From: Vibrio sp. S9_S30
Lineage (GTDB): Bacteria > Pseudomonadota > Gammaproteobacteria > Enterobacterales > Vibrionaceae
Reading direction: 5' to 3'
Length of the DNA stretch: 64,000 nt
Assembly (NCBI RefSeq): GCF_014694455.1
Contig: NZ_JAAUWT010000019.1
Coordinates: 1-64,000, forward strand
Part shown: piece by piece, positions 26,361 to 35,900 of the stretch
How the letters are laid out: each line of letters opens with the position of its first letter
Numbering within the stretch: the stretch's first letter is position 1
Made by a program: the position numbers and the translations under genes
Notes under the pieces: model-generated
What the model was told of the DNA's origin: nothing
The model's input: the letters and a program-made list of their open reading frames with translations, nothing else
The model's database searches: none

Positions 26361-27383
26361 CTAGCGGGCTCCCTTTAGTCTTAACCGAGGGTCTACAATG
26401 GAAACCAGAATATCGATGGTTAAATTCGCCAAAATAAAGATCACCCCCGACACTAATACGACGCCCATCACTGCATTGAAATCGTTGTGTAATATGGTTC
26501 TAACGCCGTAACTTGCAATGCCCGGCCAGGCAAACACCATCTCCACGACAAATGCGTTCCCAATCAATGAAGCAAACTCTAACCCTAAAATAGTCAATGG
26601 CGCTGACGCACTGAGCCGCCAAAGATATTTGAAAGTAATCAAGGTTTTCGGGACGCCCGCGGCTCGTAATGTGTCAACATGCTCTCGGTGCGCAAACTCG
26701 ATCACGCTGGATCGGGTGATCCGCATAACTTGCGCAATACCCGCCGCTGAAAGCGCTAGGCTTGGCAACAATAAATGAGAAAGCCCATCGAAAAACACAT
26801 CCGTTCTGCCCGCCAAAAGACTGTCGATAAGAATAAGCCCCGTGGTATTGGCTTCAAAAGAAAGGCTCGCATCCAGCCGTTCCAATACAGGTAGGTCAAT
26901 CACCCCAACACTGGCAAGCAACTGAAAGATTATGGCTAAGAGGAAGGCTGGGGTAACGACCCCCATCAAGGACAGCAATCGCGAGCATTGATCTATCCAT
27001 GAATTTTGTCGGTATGCAGCAAGCACCCCTAGAGGAATGGCGATCACCGTCATCAAGAATACAGTGCAAATCACAAGTTCAAGTGTGGCGGGTAACGCAT
27101 TAAAGATGTCTCGGGCGACAGGTTGCCCTGTCAGCAACGAGTCTCCCATGTCTCCTTGTAATACACCGGAAATATAATTGAAGTATTGAACGATTGCGGG
27201 CTGATCCAACCCCATTTCCTGACGCAAAGACATGACCTGCTCTGCGCTGGCAAGCGGCCCCAACGCAATCCGAGCGGGATCCCCCGGAATAAGACGGGCA
27301 ACGGTAAATATAATGACTGAGAGACCAAACAAAACAAGCGCAAACCCTGCCACCCGTTTTGTCAGCATCCTGAATACTTCCAT
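26361..27383 (-). CDS. ABC importer permease, DppB type
   Basis: First gene of the transport-hydrolase operon; a 340-residue inner-membrane permease. TM1 covers about residues 8-31, followed by the family pattern RLIPGDPARIALG and the LRQEMGLDQPAIVQYFNYISGVLQGDMGDS segment typical of DppB/OppB. The coupling loop is at about residues 228-252 (REHVDTLRAAGVPKTLITFK). It partners the DppC-type permease 1 nt downstream. The promoter should lie in the 27384-27693 gap, which also holds the 16-bp repeat array beside the regulator gene. Confidence 0.9.
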   Translation of the reverse strand: MEVFRMLTKRVAGFALVLFGLSVIIFTVARLIPGDPARIALGPLASAEQVMSLRQEMGLDQPAIVQYFNYISGVLQGDMGDSLLTGQPVARDIFNALPATLELVICTVFLMTVIAIPLGVLAAYRQNSWIDQCSRLLSLMGVVTPAFLLAIIFQLLASVGVIDLPVLERLDASLSFEANTTGLILIDSLLAGRTDVFFDGLSHLLLPSLALSAAGIAQVMRITRSSVIEFAHREHVDTLRAAGVPKTLITFKYLWRLSASAPLTILGLEFASLIGNAFVVEMVFAWPGIASYGVRTILHNDFNAVMGVVLVSGVIFILANLTIDILVSIVDPRLRLKGAR

Positions 27384-27693
27384 GTGCTGACTCCATGCAA
27401 CACCAAGCGTCCTGCCGAGTGTTTTTTGTACAGTCCTTACAACTTAACAGTCGTGGAGAAGCTTCTACAAGCACGCTACTGGGTAGTTTTTCTATTTATT
27501 CGGGTGGGAAAAGGTCGCTCACATTAGGATATTAGGGGGATTATTGGGCAACTAAGTTCTACAAACGTCATCCAAAGAAAAGTGGCACTTTGAATTGGGT
27601 AGTTATTGTCTTTTTTAAGGTAGCCAGACACTATATCCAACAGGTGCTATATCCAATAGATGCTATACCCACAGATACCATACCCAACAGGCA
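27384..27693. other. Intergenic region between the regulator and the transport operon
   Basis: 310 nt on the leader side of the six-gene operon. The distal part holds the five-unit repeat array. The proximal 240 nt show no gene and no terminator hairpin I can support, so read-through from the regulator gene into the operon is possible. Confidence 0.55.
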
Positions 27694-27704
27694 CTATACC
27701 CAAC
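27626..27704. repeat. Five tandem 16-bp repeats beside the LuxR-type regulator
   Basis: Plus-strand units: AGACACTATATCCAAC (27626-27641), AGGTGCTATATCCAAT (27642-27657), AGATGCTATACCCAC (27658-27672, one base short), AGATACCATACCCAAC (27673-27688), AGGCACTATACCCAAC (27689-27704). Consensus AGRYRCYATAYCCAAC. The last unit overlaps the stop codon of the regulator gene, read from the other strand; the array ends 243 nt upstream of the operon's first start codon. Confidence 0.88.
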
Positions 27705-30057
27705 TTTGCTCACGCGCAAGATGCAGCAATTGCTGTCGGCTGTGGCACCCTGCTCGCAAGTACATTTGCTTTAAATGGTACTTTACCGTGTTTTCACTGA
27801 TCCCCTGATAGCGGGCAATTTGTTTGTTGGTCATCCCTTCGTTTAATCTAGACAAAATCAACGTCTCTTTTGTACTAAAAGGTCCCGCACAGCGCACCAT
27901 GTGTTCTGCTTCATGCGCTTTTGCCACTAAGGGGATGATGCTTTGCACTTCAGCAGCCACTTGGGAACCTTCTAAGCGAATCGACTGCACGTGTTTAAGA
28001 GGTGACAATACCCATTCCGATTCCATTAAAAACGGCAGTCGGATGCCAGTTTGTATGGCAAGAATCACGGCCTCTTTTAACGCCGTCTGCGCCAAACCGT
28101 CATTCCTCATCGCCATATGCAAGCGGCAAACATGAAGCTGCATAAACACAGAACTCAACCCGTCATTTTGCTGCTTTGATTCATGCTCGATCTGATCAAT
28201 AAGCTGGTGAACCTCCTTACCTGAAGGTCTATTTTTTCGGGCAATACTCGCCACCTGATTTCGTAAGTGGATCAGCTTAAACAGTTTGTCCTTACCAGAA
28301 GGCTGCTTTGACGACGGTGATTGATAGTTATCGAGCGATTGCGCGGCCTGATGCCAGTGCCCTTGTTGCTGTAACAGATAAGCTTGGATTAATTCAAATT
28401 CTTGCGAGTATGAATTCCCCATTACCTGCCAATAATCCGCTTTTAATGCATCTAGTTTTTTTGCGGCATGCGCACTTCCAGCAGACAGGCTGTCAATGAA
28501 CACACCGCTCCAGCAGTAGTCCTTCATCATGCTGGTCCACATTTCGCGACCGCCTTCGTTTAGCCCTGCGCTCTTCCAAAGATCGTGCGCCAGAAGCAAA
28601 TTTCCTTTCAGTAGCGCAATTCTTGCCTCTTCGAGGTAAAGCATGTCCTTTTCGTTATAGAGTTCATCAGCAAAACTAACCATTTTCAAACAGTTCCGAC
28701 CTAGATCTACTTGTCGTTGTGCTTCGTCCAGTTTTCCCAATTCAATATAGATATTGGACATGTGCAGACAGATAAAGAATTGCAGATACGGTGCACCTGC
28801 ATCGCGATAAGCACGATAGGCGATTTTTCCTGAAATACGGGCTTTTTCGTACCGTTCTAAATCGATGTAATTGGCACATAATTCGTTATGCAACACACCA
28901 AGATACATTGCTTCATTGAGAAAAACGGGGTGGAGTTTTTCTAACTGCCTACATGAGATTTCCGTTGGCTTGGTACTTCTGAACGGGTCCAGCATGGATT
29001 GCATCAAACCAAGGATGGGCTGTTGATTAGCGTGTTTCGATTTTATCGCCTCAAACATGTCAATGGCATCAGCGTTATCTCCTGATTTCAGTTTAGATAG
29101 CATCACCGCCCAACAGAGGTAGATATTGCCCTCAATGAGCGGGGCAGGCATCACAGCCAGTACGCTATTCAATGCGGCATATCCGTGCAAACAGCCAAAC
29201 ATGCTATTGCCGTTTTCTTCAAACCATCGAATAGCAAGATCGTAATTGCTCGACTGTGCGGCTTCTGTAATCGCGAGTATTATTCTTTCAGAGTCGTGAT
29301 GACTTTTTGCCACGATACGCATCGCTTGTTGGTGGTAACGACCGTTTCTTCGAGCAAATTTGCGCAACGGCTCTTTAAGCATAGGGATACCAAGCCGTAA
29401 CTTTCCACCTAGCTCAACTTGCACTATGGGGGATAAAGCGTCGATTTCGGATTCAGATAAACCACTTCTTTCTTGGGGTATGCCTTCAGAAAATGCCAAC
29501 GCAACCAGCGCCCGAACCACTTTAAACGGAAAAACTGACAGCAGATTGACCGCAACAAAGTGTTGCCATTGAGACAGGAACAAGGGTTCGTCTAACCGCT
29601 CAGCGTAATCAACCAAAATCGGCCAACCGGCCGTTTGTTCATAAAGGGTTTCCGCATCCGTTACGCCGAGAGCGCGGATTTCCTCGATAGAGAAAAACAA
29701 ATCCTGACTAGTGAGAATCGCGACATTCTTGTAAAGCAAATGAACACTGAGGGAGGGAGGGTGAGCCAGTAAGCCCACACCGAGATAGATCTTTGCTTTT
29801 TTGCGTTTGATCTTGGGCAGTTGTTTGAGTATTAGATCCAATTGAAGCGTGTCTTCTTCGTGCCCCGAGTCTATTACCACCCGCTCTCCTTCTCTCAGTT
29901 CGTCTGCACCTTGAAAACGACCTTGTACCTCAACGTCCAAAAGTTGAGAGAACATTTCGAGAGTACGAGTTTTCCCACTGCCGGGAAAACCACTTATCAA
30001 CACAATGGGAAGCTCTATGTCCCTGAGCTTGTATAACAACGATTTCCTTTTGTACAT
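27694..30057 (-). CDS. MalT-like LuxR-family transcriptional regulator (STAND ATPase)
   Basis: A large activator-type regulator, 787 residues from ATG 30057 (MYKRKSLLYKL); an in-frame GTG at 30102 adds 15 residues and lacks a ribosome-binding site. Order: NTPase domain with P-loop GFPGSGKTRTLEMF at about residues 23-36 and a winged-helix-like region, a long helical repeat region resembling TPR arrays (about 270-690), and a C-terminal LuxR HTH (ETLILSRLNEGMTNKQIARY and ISENTVKYHLKQMYLRAG). This is the MalT/AcoK layout, in which an inducer is sensed and ATP drives oligomerisation. It is immediately upstream of, and co-directional with, the transport-hydrolase operon, so it is the likely local regulator. 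The gene's stop lies inside the tandem-repeat array. Confidence 0.83.
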   Translation of the reverse strand: MYKRKSLLYKLRDIELPIVLISGFPGSGKTRTLEMFSQLLDVEVQGRFQGADELREGERVVIDSGHEEDTLQLDLILKQLPKIKRKKAKIYLGVGLLAHPPSLSVHLLYKNVAILTSQDLFFSIEEIRALGVTDAETLYEQTAGWPILVDYAERLDEPLFLSQWQHFVAVNLLSVFPFKVVRALVALAFSEGIPQERSGLSESEIDALSPIVQVELGGKLRLGIPMLKEPLRKFARRNGRYHQQAMRIVAKSHHDSERIILAITEAAQSSNYDLAIRWFEENGNSMFGCLHGYAALNSVLAVMPAPLIEGNIYLCWAVMLSKLKSGDNADAIDMFEAIKSKHANQQPILGLMQSMLDPFRSTKPTEISCRQLEKLHPVFLNEAMYLGVLHNELCANYIDLERYEKARISGKIAYRAYRDAGAPYLQFFICLHMSNIYIELGKLDEAQRQVDLGRNCLKMVSFADELYNEKDMLYLEEARIALLKGNLLLAHDLWKSAGLNEGGREMWTSMMKDYCWSGVFIDSLSAGSAHAAKKLDALKADYWQVMGNSYSQEFELIQAYLLQQQGHWHQAAQSLDNYQSPSSKQPSGKDKLFKLIHLRNQVASIARKNRPSGKEVHQLIDQIEHESKQQNDGLSSVFMQLHVCRLHMAMRNDGLAQTALKEAVILAIQTGIRLPFLMESEWVLSPLKHVQSIRLEGSQVAAEVQSIIPLVAKAHEAEHMVRCAGPFSTKETLILSRLNEGMTNKQIARYQGISENTVKYHLKQMYLRAGCHSRQQLLHLAREQSWV

Positions 30058-30180
30058 TTTTCCAACTTTCGGTCCGTAAATGGCACAACCACTCAAACTC
30101 ACTATTGAGTGAGTGATTGATTACTTACTAACCTAAAACAGGATTGATTAAAATACCAGCAGGCTTAATTTCTACCATCA

Positions 30181-30248
30181 CTGCACAGCAAAAATCACTA
30201 CACAACAAAAATTACGGCATAACAAAAAAATTACTGTATAAAAAAGCC
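30181..30248. repeat. Degenerate 17-19 bp tandem repeat
   Basis: Units CTGCACAGCAAAAATCA (30181-30197), CTACACAACAAAAATTA (30198-30214), CGGCATAACAAAAAAATTA (30215-30233), then a partial CTGTATAAAAAAG. It lies between the regulator's start and the lpxM terminator. Confidence 0.65.
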
Positions 30249-30275
30249 TGTCCATTTCGGCGAAATCGACAGGCT
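30236..30275 (-). terminator. Terminator of lpxM
   Basis: AGCCTGTC (30245-30252) pairs with GACAGGCT (30268-30275), with an inner ATTTCG/CGAAAT arm; on the minus strand TTTTTTATAC follows. Confidence 0.85.
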
Positions 30276-30305
30276 ATTTAAGGGAGGAATGGAAGTTCGG
30301 CTCGA

Positions 30306-31247
30306 CTAATAGAGCTCGGTTCCGTCTGGTCGAGTACGAAGCAGATTGAGGATCCACATGTATTGTTCTGGGCGATCACGCAAAAGCGCTTCCAATGCTT
30401 GGTTCATCATTCTGGCATCTTGCTCTTCATCCCCGGTTGGGAAGTTTTCCAATGCTGGTAAAATGAAAAGCTCGAACTTTCCTTTTTCAGCATTGTACGT
30501 AGGAATCATGGGGACAACCTTGGCGCGGCTCAATTTCGCCAGTTTACCAAACCCTTTTAGGGTTGCTTTTTCTGTACCAAAGAAGGGGACGAAGACGGAA
30601 TTGTCTGCGCCGTGATCCTCATCGGGGAGATAGTAAGCCATGTAGCCTTCTTTAATTGAACGTAGGTATGGCTTAATCCCAGAATGACGAGGCACAATAC
30701 GCCCCCCGTAGCGCATACGTTGAACATTCATCAACCAATCGCCAATGGGGTTTTTCTGAGGTCGGATCATAATCACCACATCATGACCATAAGAAGAGAA
30801 ATACATTCCTGTGTAGTCAATTGCCCAACAGTGAGGAACCAATGCGATCACTTTCTCACCGTTTTCCAATCTTGGGAAAAGATGCTCCCCGCCAAGCACT
30901 TCTCCACGGCTCTGATTGTATTTTTTACTGCGTACTGTGAGCTCTGCGTAGCCTAAGAAAAATTGCGCGGCGACTTCATACATTTTCTCTAGCAGCTTTT
31001 GCCTTTCATCTGCTGATTTTTCAGGGTAACAAAGCTCGATATTTTTCTTGGCTCGGCGCAATGCACCTGAATTGCGCTTTGAAAAAAAGCGAGATAGCCA
31101 AGCCGCAAATTTGTCGCGTGGGCGATGTGGTACAAAAGCAAGCAATACGGCAAATCCGACACCGAGCCATGTTGGCCAGTATTTAGGATGCAGAAATGAC
31201 CATTGAAATTTAGGATCGTACCACTGTTTTTCGATGTTATCGCTCAT
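30306..31247 (-). CDS. lpxM: Lipid A late acyltransferase, LpxM/MsbB family
   Basis: Adds a secondary acyl chain to Kdo2-lipid A at the cytoplasmic face of the inner membrane. 313 residues (E. coli LpxM 323). The opening FQWSFLHPKYWPTWLGVGFA is typical of LpxM rather than LpxL, and an N-terminal membrane helix follows at about residues 27-40. The catalytic HX4D motif is present as VPHCWAIDYTG, with the second block GGRIVPRHSGIKPYLRSIKEG and YYLPDEDHGADNSVFVPFF. In V. cholerae the related LpxN transfers a hydroxyacyl chain, so the acyl-donor preference here is open. It is single-gene, with its own terminator, divergent from the HIT-family gene. Confidence 0.88.
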   Translation of the reverse strand: MSDNIEKQWYDPKFQWSFLHPKYWPTWLGVGFAVLLAFVPHRPRDKFAAWLSRFFSKRNSGALRRAKKNIELCYPEKSADERQKLLEKMYEVAAQFFLGYAELTVRSKKYNQSRGEVLGGEHLFPRLENGEKVIALVPHCWAIDYTGMYFSSYGHDVVIMIRPQKNPIGDWLMNVQRMRYGGRIVPRHSGIKPYLRSIKEGYMAYYLPDEDHGADNSVFVPFFGTEKATLKGFGKLAKLSRAKVVPMIPTYNAEKGKFELFILPALENFPTGDEEQDARMMNQALEALLRDRPEQYMWILNLLRTRPDGTELY

Positions 31248-31323
31248 TCGACCATTAAATCTATCTTTGGATTAGGCGCGATATGATATAACAAAGGCAA
31301 TTCAAAACAAACGACAGATAACC

Positions 31324-31758
31324 ATGGCTTTTTCACTGCATCCTCAACTCGACATAGACACCAGCTACCTTGGCGATTTTCCACTATGTCGCATACTTTT
31401 ACACAAAGATTCTGCGGTGCCTTGGGTCATTCTTGTTCCAAGGCTAGACAACCTAACCGAGTTTCATCATCTGCCAGTGCCAAAACAGCATCAATACCTT
31501 GTTGAATCTCAAGTGATTTGCGAGGCGCTTGAAACATTGTTCACGCCAGATAAATTAAACACGGGAGCGCTTGGAAATAGAGTACCGCAATTACACCTCC
31601 ATCACATCGCTCGATTTAAAAGTGATGCGGTTTGGCCAAAACCGATCTGGGGTAATACTTCGGGTGAATTTAGGGACGATAAATCGCAATTAGAGATGGT
31701 CAATCTGATACAAAGCTATCTTTCTAAATCCGATATTTTCTCTATCGCATTAGCATGA
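31324..31758 (+). CDS. HIT-domain nucleotide-binding protein
   Basis: A 144-residue member of the histidine-triad superfamily, likely a nucleotide hydrolase or transferase of the diadenosine-polyphosphate type. The active-site motif is QLHLHHIARF (about residues 90-99), with the HxHxH histidines, and the N-terminal half has the LCRILLHKDSAVPWVILVPR strand pattern of HIT proteins. No signal peptide is visible. It is divergent from lpxM (76 nt between starts) and is followed by 1.1 kb without genes. The substrate is unknown. Confidence 0.82.
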   Translation: MAFSLHPQLDIDTSYLGDFPLCRILLHKDSAVPWVILVPRLDNLTEFHHLPVPKQHQYLVESQVICEALETLFTPDKLNTGALGNRVPQLHLHHIARFKSDAVWPKPIWGNTSGEFRDDKSQLEMVNLIQSYLSKSDIFSIALA

Positions 31759-31812
31759 AGAAATCCGAACCGAAATAAGAAAAGGACATACCGATAACCT
31801 ATTAGCCAAGAC

Positions 31813-31842
31813 ATCCAACAGTGGCTTATCCAACAGCGGCTT
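31813..31842. repeat. 15-bp tandem pair
   Basis: ATCCAACAGTGGCTT (31813-31827) is followed directly by ATCCAACAGCGGCTT (31828-31842), one difference. Confidence 0.8.
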
Positions 31843-31879
31843 ATAGCCACATGCTCCCTTTCTGCGCATCACCTTAATA

Positions 31880-31940
31880 CTTTTGATCTTGGTACGATTT
31901 GACCTTGACACGCTTTCACCTCGACACTATTTATCCTTCG
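31880..31940. repeat. Degenerate 16-17 bp tandem repeat
   Basis: CTTTTGATCTTGGTACG (31880-31896), ATTTGACCTTGACACG (31897-31912), CTTTCACCTCGACACT (31913-31928), then ATTTATCCTTCG. The similarity is partial but phased. Confidence 0.5.
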
Positions 31941-32332
31941 TATTTCGCCTTTATTCACTCAAAACGTCATCAAATAACCTCGACATCATTTTGAAGGGGA
32001 AACGTTGTTATTTTATAAGTGACAATCATCGAACAATGTAACAGAATATTACACCTAACCAGTGTTGCCAATTTTACTGTTCTTCCCCCATAAGACAACG
32101 TTAAAAACGTCACTTTAAACTCCGTTAATATCGTTAAAAAAAGCATAACTTTGATTAACAGTTAACCAAATCGACCGCCATCATGAATATTTTATTACTG
32201 GAGCCAAAAACAAAACCCATTTAATTACAATGACTTAAGAGTGAAAATTACAGGTTGTCGGATTTCTTATGTAAATATGTCGTTAATTCAATAAGGAAAT
32301 TAAGTGGAGCAAGGCTATAGTTACGTCATCCA

Positions 32333-32456
32333 AAGGCACTGCCTTAGATAAGAATTCCAGAGGTGATATAGCCTAGCTATATCACTCCGGCAGCAAGCGA
32401 AGGTGTCATTGACACCCGTGGTATAGTCCCCCCGGCTATACCACGATATTTTTTTC
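32333..32456 (+). ncRNA. Candidate structured small RNA (hairpin cluster ending in a terminator)
   Basis: Four inverted repeats in about 115 nt: AAGGCA-C-TGCCTT (32333-32345), GTGATATAGC-CTA-GCTATATCAC (32363-32385), GGTGTC-ATT-GACACC (32402-32416), and CGTGGTATAG/CTATACCACG around a C-rich loop (32417-32445), followed by ATATTTTTTTCTTAT. The last arm is a typical intrinsic terminator, and no gene on the plus strand lies within 570 nt upstream, so it must end something else. A TATAGT hexamer at 32316-32321 could be a -10 element, but no good -35 is visible. I cannot match it to a known Vibrio small RNA by eye. It could instead be a palindromic intergenic element. Confidence 0.45.
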
Positions 32457-32903
32457 TTATCTTCCCGATACCTCTTCACGTATATCAGAACGAAAATTTC
32501 ATCCTTTTTTGGCTCACCCTATTCTATTTTTTCCATAAAAACATTGGTTTATCACATTTATATTTCAGTTGGTTAGCTTTCGTCTCGCCACCGAAGACTG
32601 CCCGTTCATAACCTCATCTAATGACCCGAAGAGCATGTTGTTATGCACCAGCCTCTTTCTTTCACTAAACGAAAATAGTTTACTGTTGCTTTAAATGAGC
32701 GTAGAGAAGCAAAATCCAATAATTTAACGTACGCAGTAAGCGGGTAAGCCGATGACTTTCCAGTGCAACCTACAGCGCTTGCGCTCAGCAGCACAATTCA
32801 TTGAAAGGGGTCACAACAAGAATAACCGCTAAGCGATTTGAGCGCCGTAAACGCCTAGAAAGACTTAGTTGGGTGTGTGAAATAGACGGAATAAGTAGCT
32901 CGA

Positions 32904-35900
32904 TCAAGCGCCTTGATTGGCTTCAATGAATTTGGAAGGTGAAATGCCATAATGGTGTTTAAATCGTTGGCTAAAATAGGAAGGGTCATTAAAGCCTGTC
33001 TCGTGGGCGACATCGGATACTTTCTCACCGCTGATTAAACGCTGACACGCTTTCTCTAATCGAATTTCGTTTAGATACTCTTTAAATGTCTTCCCTGTTT
33101 GAGATTTAAATTTACGTTGTAGGCTTCGTTCCGATGTGTAAATCATTTTCGACATAGGTGCCGTACCAAAGTCAGGGTCGTGATAGTGAGTTTCCACGAT
33201 TTCAAAGACTCTAGATAACCATTGCTCTTCTTCGGTAAGTGGTGCTTGCTCTTCTGAAACGATGGTGTCTTCTTTAGTTGATGTCATCAATGTGCGTCTA
33301 ATGGGTATATCAAGCTCTTCCACTGGCGCATTCGACCATAAGACATCAATAATGTTCGCGTTGTTGTCTTTTTTCCTAAAAATACACTCACCGCCACTGT
33401 ATTCAACGTATCGGCGTAATCCTTGCAGGCTGGTGTCGGTTAACGCACTCCACTCTTCACCACTGTATTTGTGATTAAAGGCGTTGTAACCCAGCACTTC
33501 CTGTTGAGAAATTGGATTACCCGTATCTTGAATCCTGAACCCACATTGTTCAGCATGATTAACCACAACCAATTCAATTTGATCACCTCGCCGGCTTCTT
33601 CTGGAAACGTTCGCCAACATCCCGTGGAGCACATAGTCCAAATTAAATTGCTCCACATAAACGGAAATCGAAGCTGGAGAACGATGCACATTTAACTGAA
33701 CACCTTGCTTAGCCAATTCTTTATCCCAGTGCACAACCACGGCATCACACACGGCATTGAGTTCATGGCTCGCTTTAGACTCTCCCTGAGATTTAACACT
33801 GAGATCAACGATTTGTTGTAATAGATAAAAGGCTTTCTTGAATTGACCGGGCTCGGCACCAGACTGACATATATCTTCAAAAACACTTTTTGTCTTACCT
33901 GCAAGGCTATCAATATAGGATTGACGAATATTAATCTGCCTTTTCAATAACTTATTACTATTCACCAACATATCACTTTGGTGTTTTAACTGGCTCGTTC
34001 TTAATTCAACCTTGTCTCTCAATGCTTTGTTAATTCGACGAATTTGACGTGAACGCCACAAGACAATTAACCCAGCAAAGACCATCAAACAGACAATGAC
34101 ATAGGCGATAAACCAACCGGACATGTACCAAGGCGTTGAAACAACAAAAGAAAAACTGGATCCTTCAACTTCGAGCTCGGACTGCGAAGATGTACGAACT
34201 TCCAATTCGTATTCACCGGGTAATAGATAATCAAATGTGAGTTGCGAACCTTGAAGAGATATCCAGTTTTCGTTCCGACTTCCTAAAAGCCGATATTCTA
34301 AACTCCAAACATCAAAGTCAGGTAAGACACCTACTACGAATGAAAGGTTTTTACCATGCGGTACTTGATACTGCTTGCTGCTATCGGGGGCAAACTCAAA
34401 CGGCTTTCTGTCTAAAAGAACCTGACCAAATTTCACTCTACTCAGAGGTAATTGTGTGGCTTTCAACGCCCTCTCTGATGTCATGATAATCCCAAGTTTG
34501 GAACCAAATATTAAGTTGTCGCCATTAGGACCAACAGAGCATACATCGGGCAAAAACTCATTATTTATGACCCCAAAAGGCGCACCATAGTGCTGACGCA
34601 ATTGACCGTCATTAGAGTAAAAACTGAGCCCTTTGGATGTTGAAAGCCACATACCATTAGCCGTCGTCACACTGCACAGTGGTTTAATATCCGCTTCAAA
34701 CAATGGCACAATTTGCGGCGAAAGCGTCTCGGGATCATAAAGGCTGAGCCCTCTACTGCTAATTCGCCAGGTTTTGCCATCAACCGTTTCAGACATATCG
34801 AGCGTTCTCGCGAGCAATGTTTCCACACCGCGTTCAAACTGTAAGCGCCCATTATCATAATAATAGAGACCATGGTCAGTCCCTATCCAGACGGTTCCAG
34901 TAGAAGACGTATACAGGTGTGTAATTTGCGTTGGAAAGTATTGCTTGACCACCCAATCAAATCCAAAATTCTCAGTGACTTTACTATCAGGTTGATAGCG
35001 AATAAGCCCCTCAGCGGTTGCAACCCATAGCATACCGTTTTTGTCGATAGTAATTCGATTGATTACCCTTTGATTCAATTGGCTGGGTAACATCTCGCTC
35101 TCTAGCGCTAATGTCTCTAGATTAAACTTTCTTAATCCATCAGACATTGCCAACCACAAAAATTTTCCCTGCTGCACCAAGTCATTCACCCCCCCTTTAA
35201 GCAGGAGCTTGGGGTAGTGCATATTCTTAGGGTTTAAAAGATAAAAACCTTGGTCTGTTCCGATCCAATGCGCACCATTTGAGGACGTGAATATTTGTCT
35301 GATGTTCCCTAACCCTAGGTGTTGGGATGAATTGCCAAAACGAATACGTTCAAACAATCGACTGTAAAGAGAGTAATAATTAATCCCTTTGTTTGTCGCC
35401 ACCCAAACACCACCCTGACCGTCGTTATATAAGTCGTACACATGATCACCGGGCAGGGCATAATCATCTTGGTAATTGGACGAAATATGATCTGTTTCAC
35501 CCGTAAGGAAGTGATATATGTATATTCCATTTTCCGTACCTAGCCAGTAGGACGTATCCGTTTCTTCAATCGCTAATACATGAGAGCTGCCAATCACCTT
35601 AAAATCTCTCGATTCATTGTCGATGGTAATGATTCGAGCACCTTGAAGTGAACCAACTATGAGCTCCCTACGCTTTTGGGAAAAATGGAGAGACTCAATG
35701 TGATGCTTACCAGATGAGCGGATATGATAAAATTTCTTACCTTGATTAAAGTAAACACCAGAGGACGTGCCCAAAATCCATCGGTCAGAAACATATTTTG
35801 CATCGTTGACAATCACACGCTTCTGACTGTTGCTTTTGTAAACAAAAGAAAGGGGGTATTCAGTTAGTGAGTTGTCATCCAAGTCTAGCGTATAAAAGTT

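Larger units (their letters stand above)
31759..32903. other. 1.1-kb gene-free region
   Basis: No supportable reading frame occurs here on either strand. The region is AT-rich and contains a 15-bp tandem pair (31813-31842), a degenerate 16-17 bp repeat (31880-31940) and the hairpin cluster at 32333-32456. The right third (32460-32903) shows only short palindromes and no clear terminator for the AraC-type gene that ends at 32904. It is unusually long for the otherwise tightly packed window. Confidence 0.7.

Noticed and set aside
27590..27808. 72-codon plus-strand frame over the 16-bp repeats
   Set aside because: It is antisense to the regulator end and its composition follows the repeat array, not a protein family.
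32363..32445. CRISPR array or attC site made of the hairpin cluster
   Set aside because: The palindromes differ from each other in sequence and spacing, and there are no repeated units with spacers and no integrase nearby.
31759..32903. Decayed gene in the 1.1-kb gap
   Set aside because: I could find no stretch with recognisable protein similarity in any frame, so a pseudogene is not supported.
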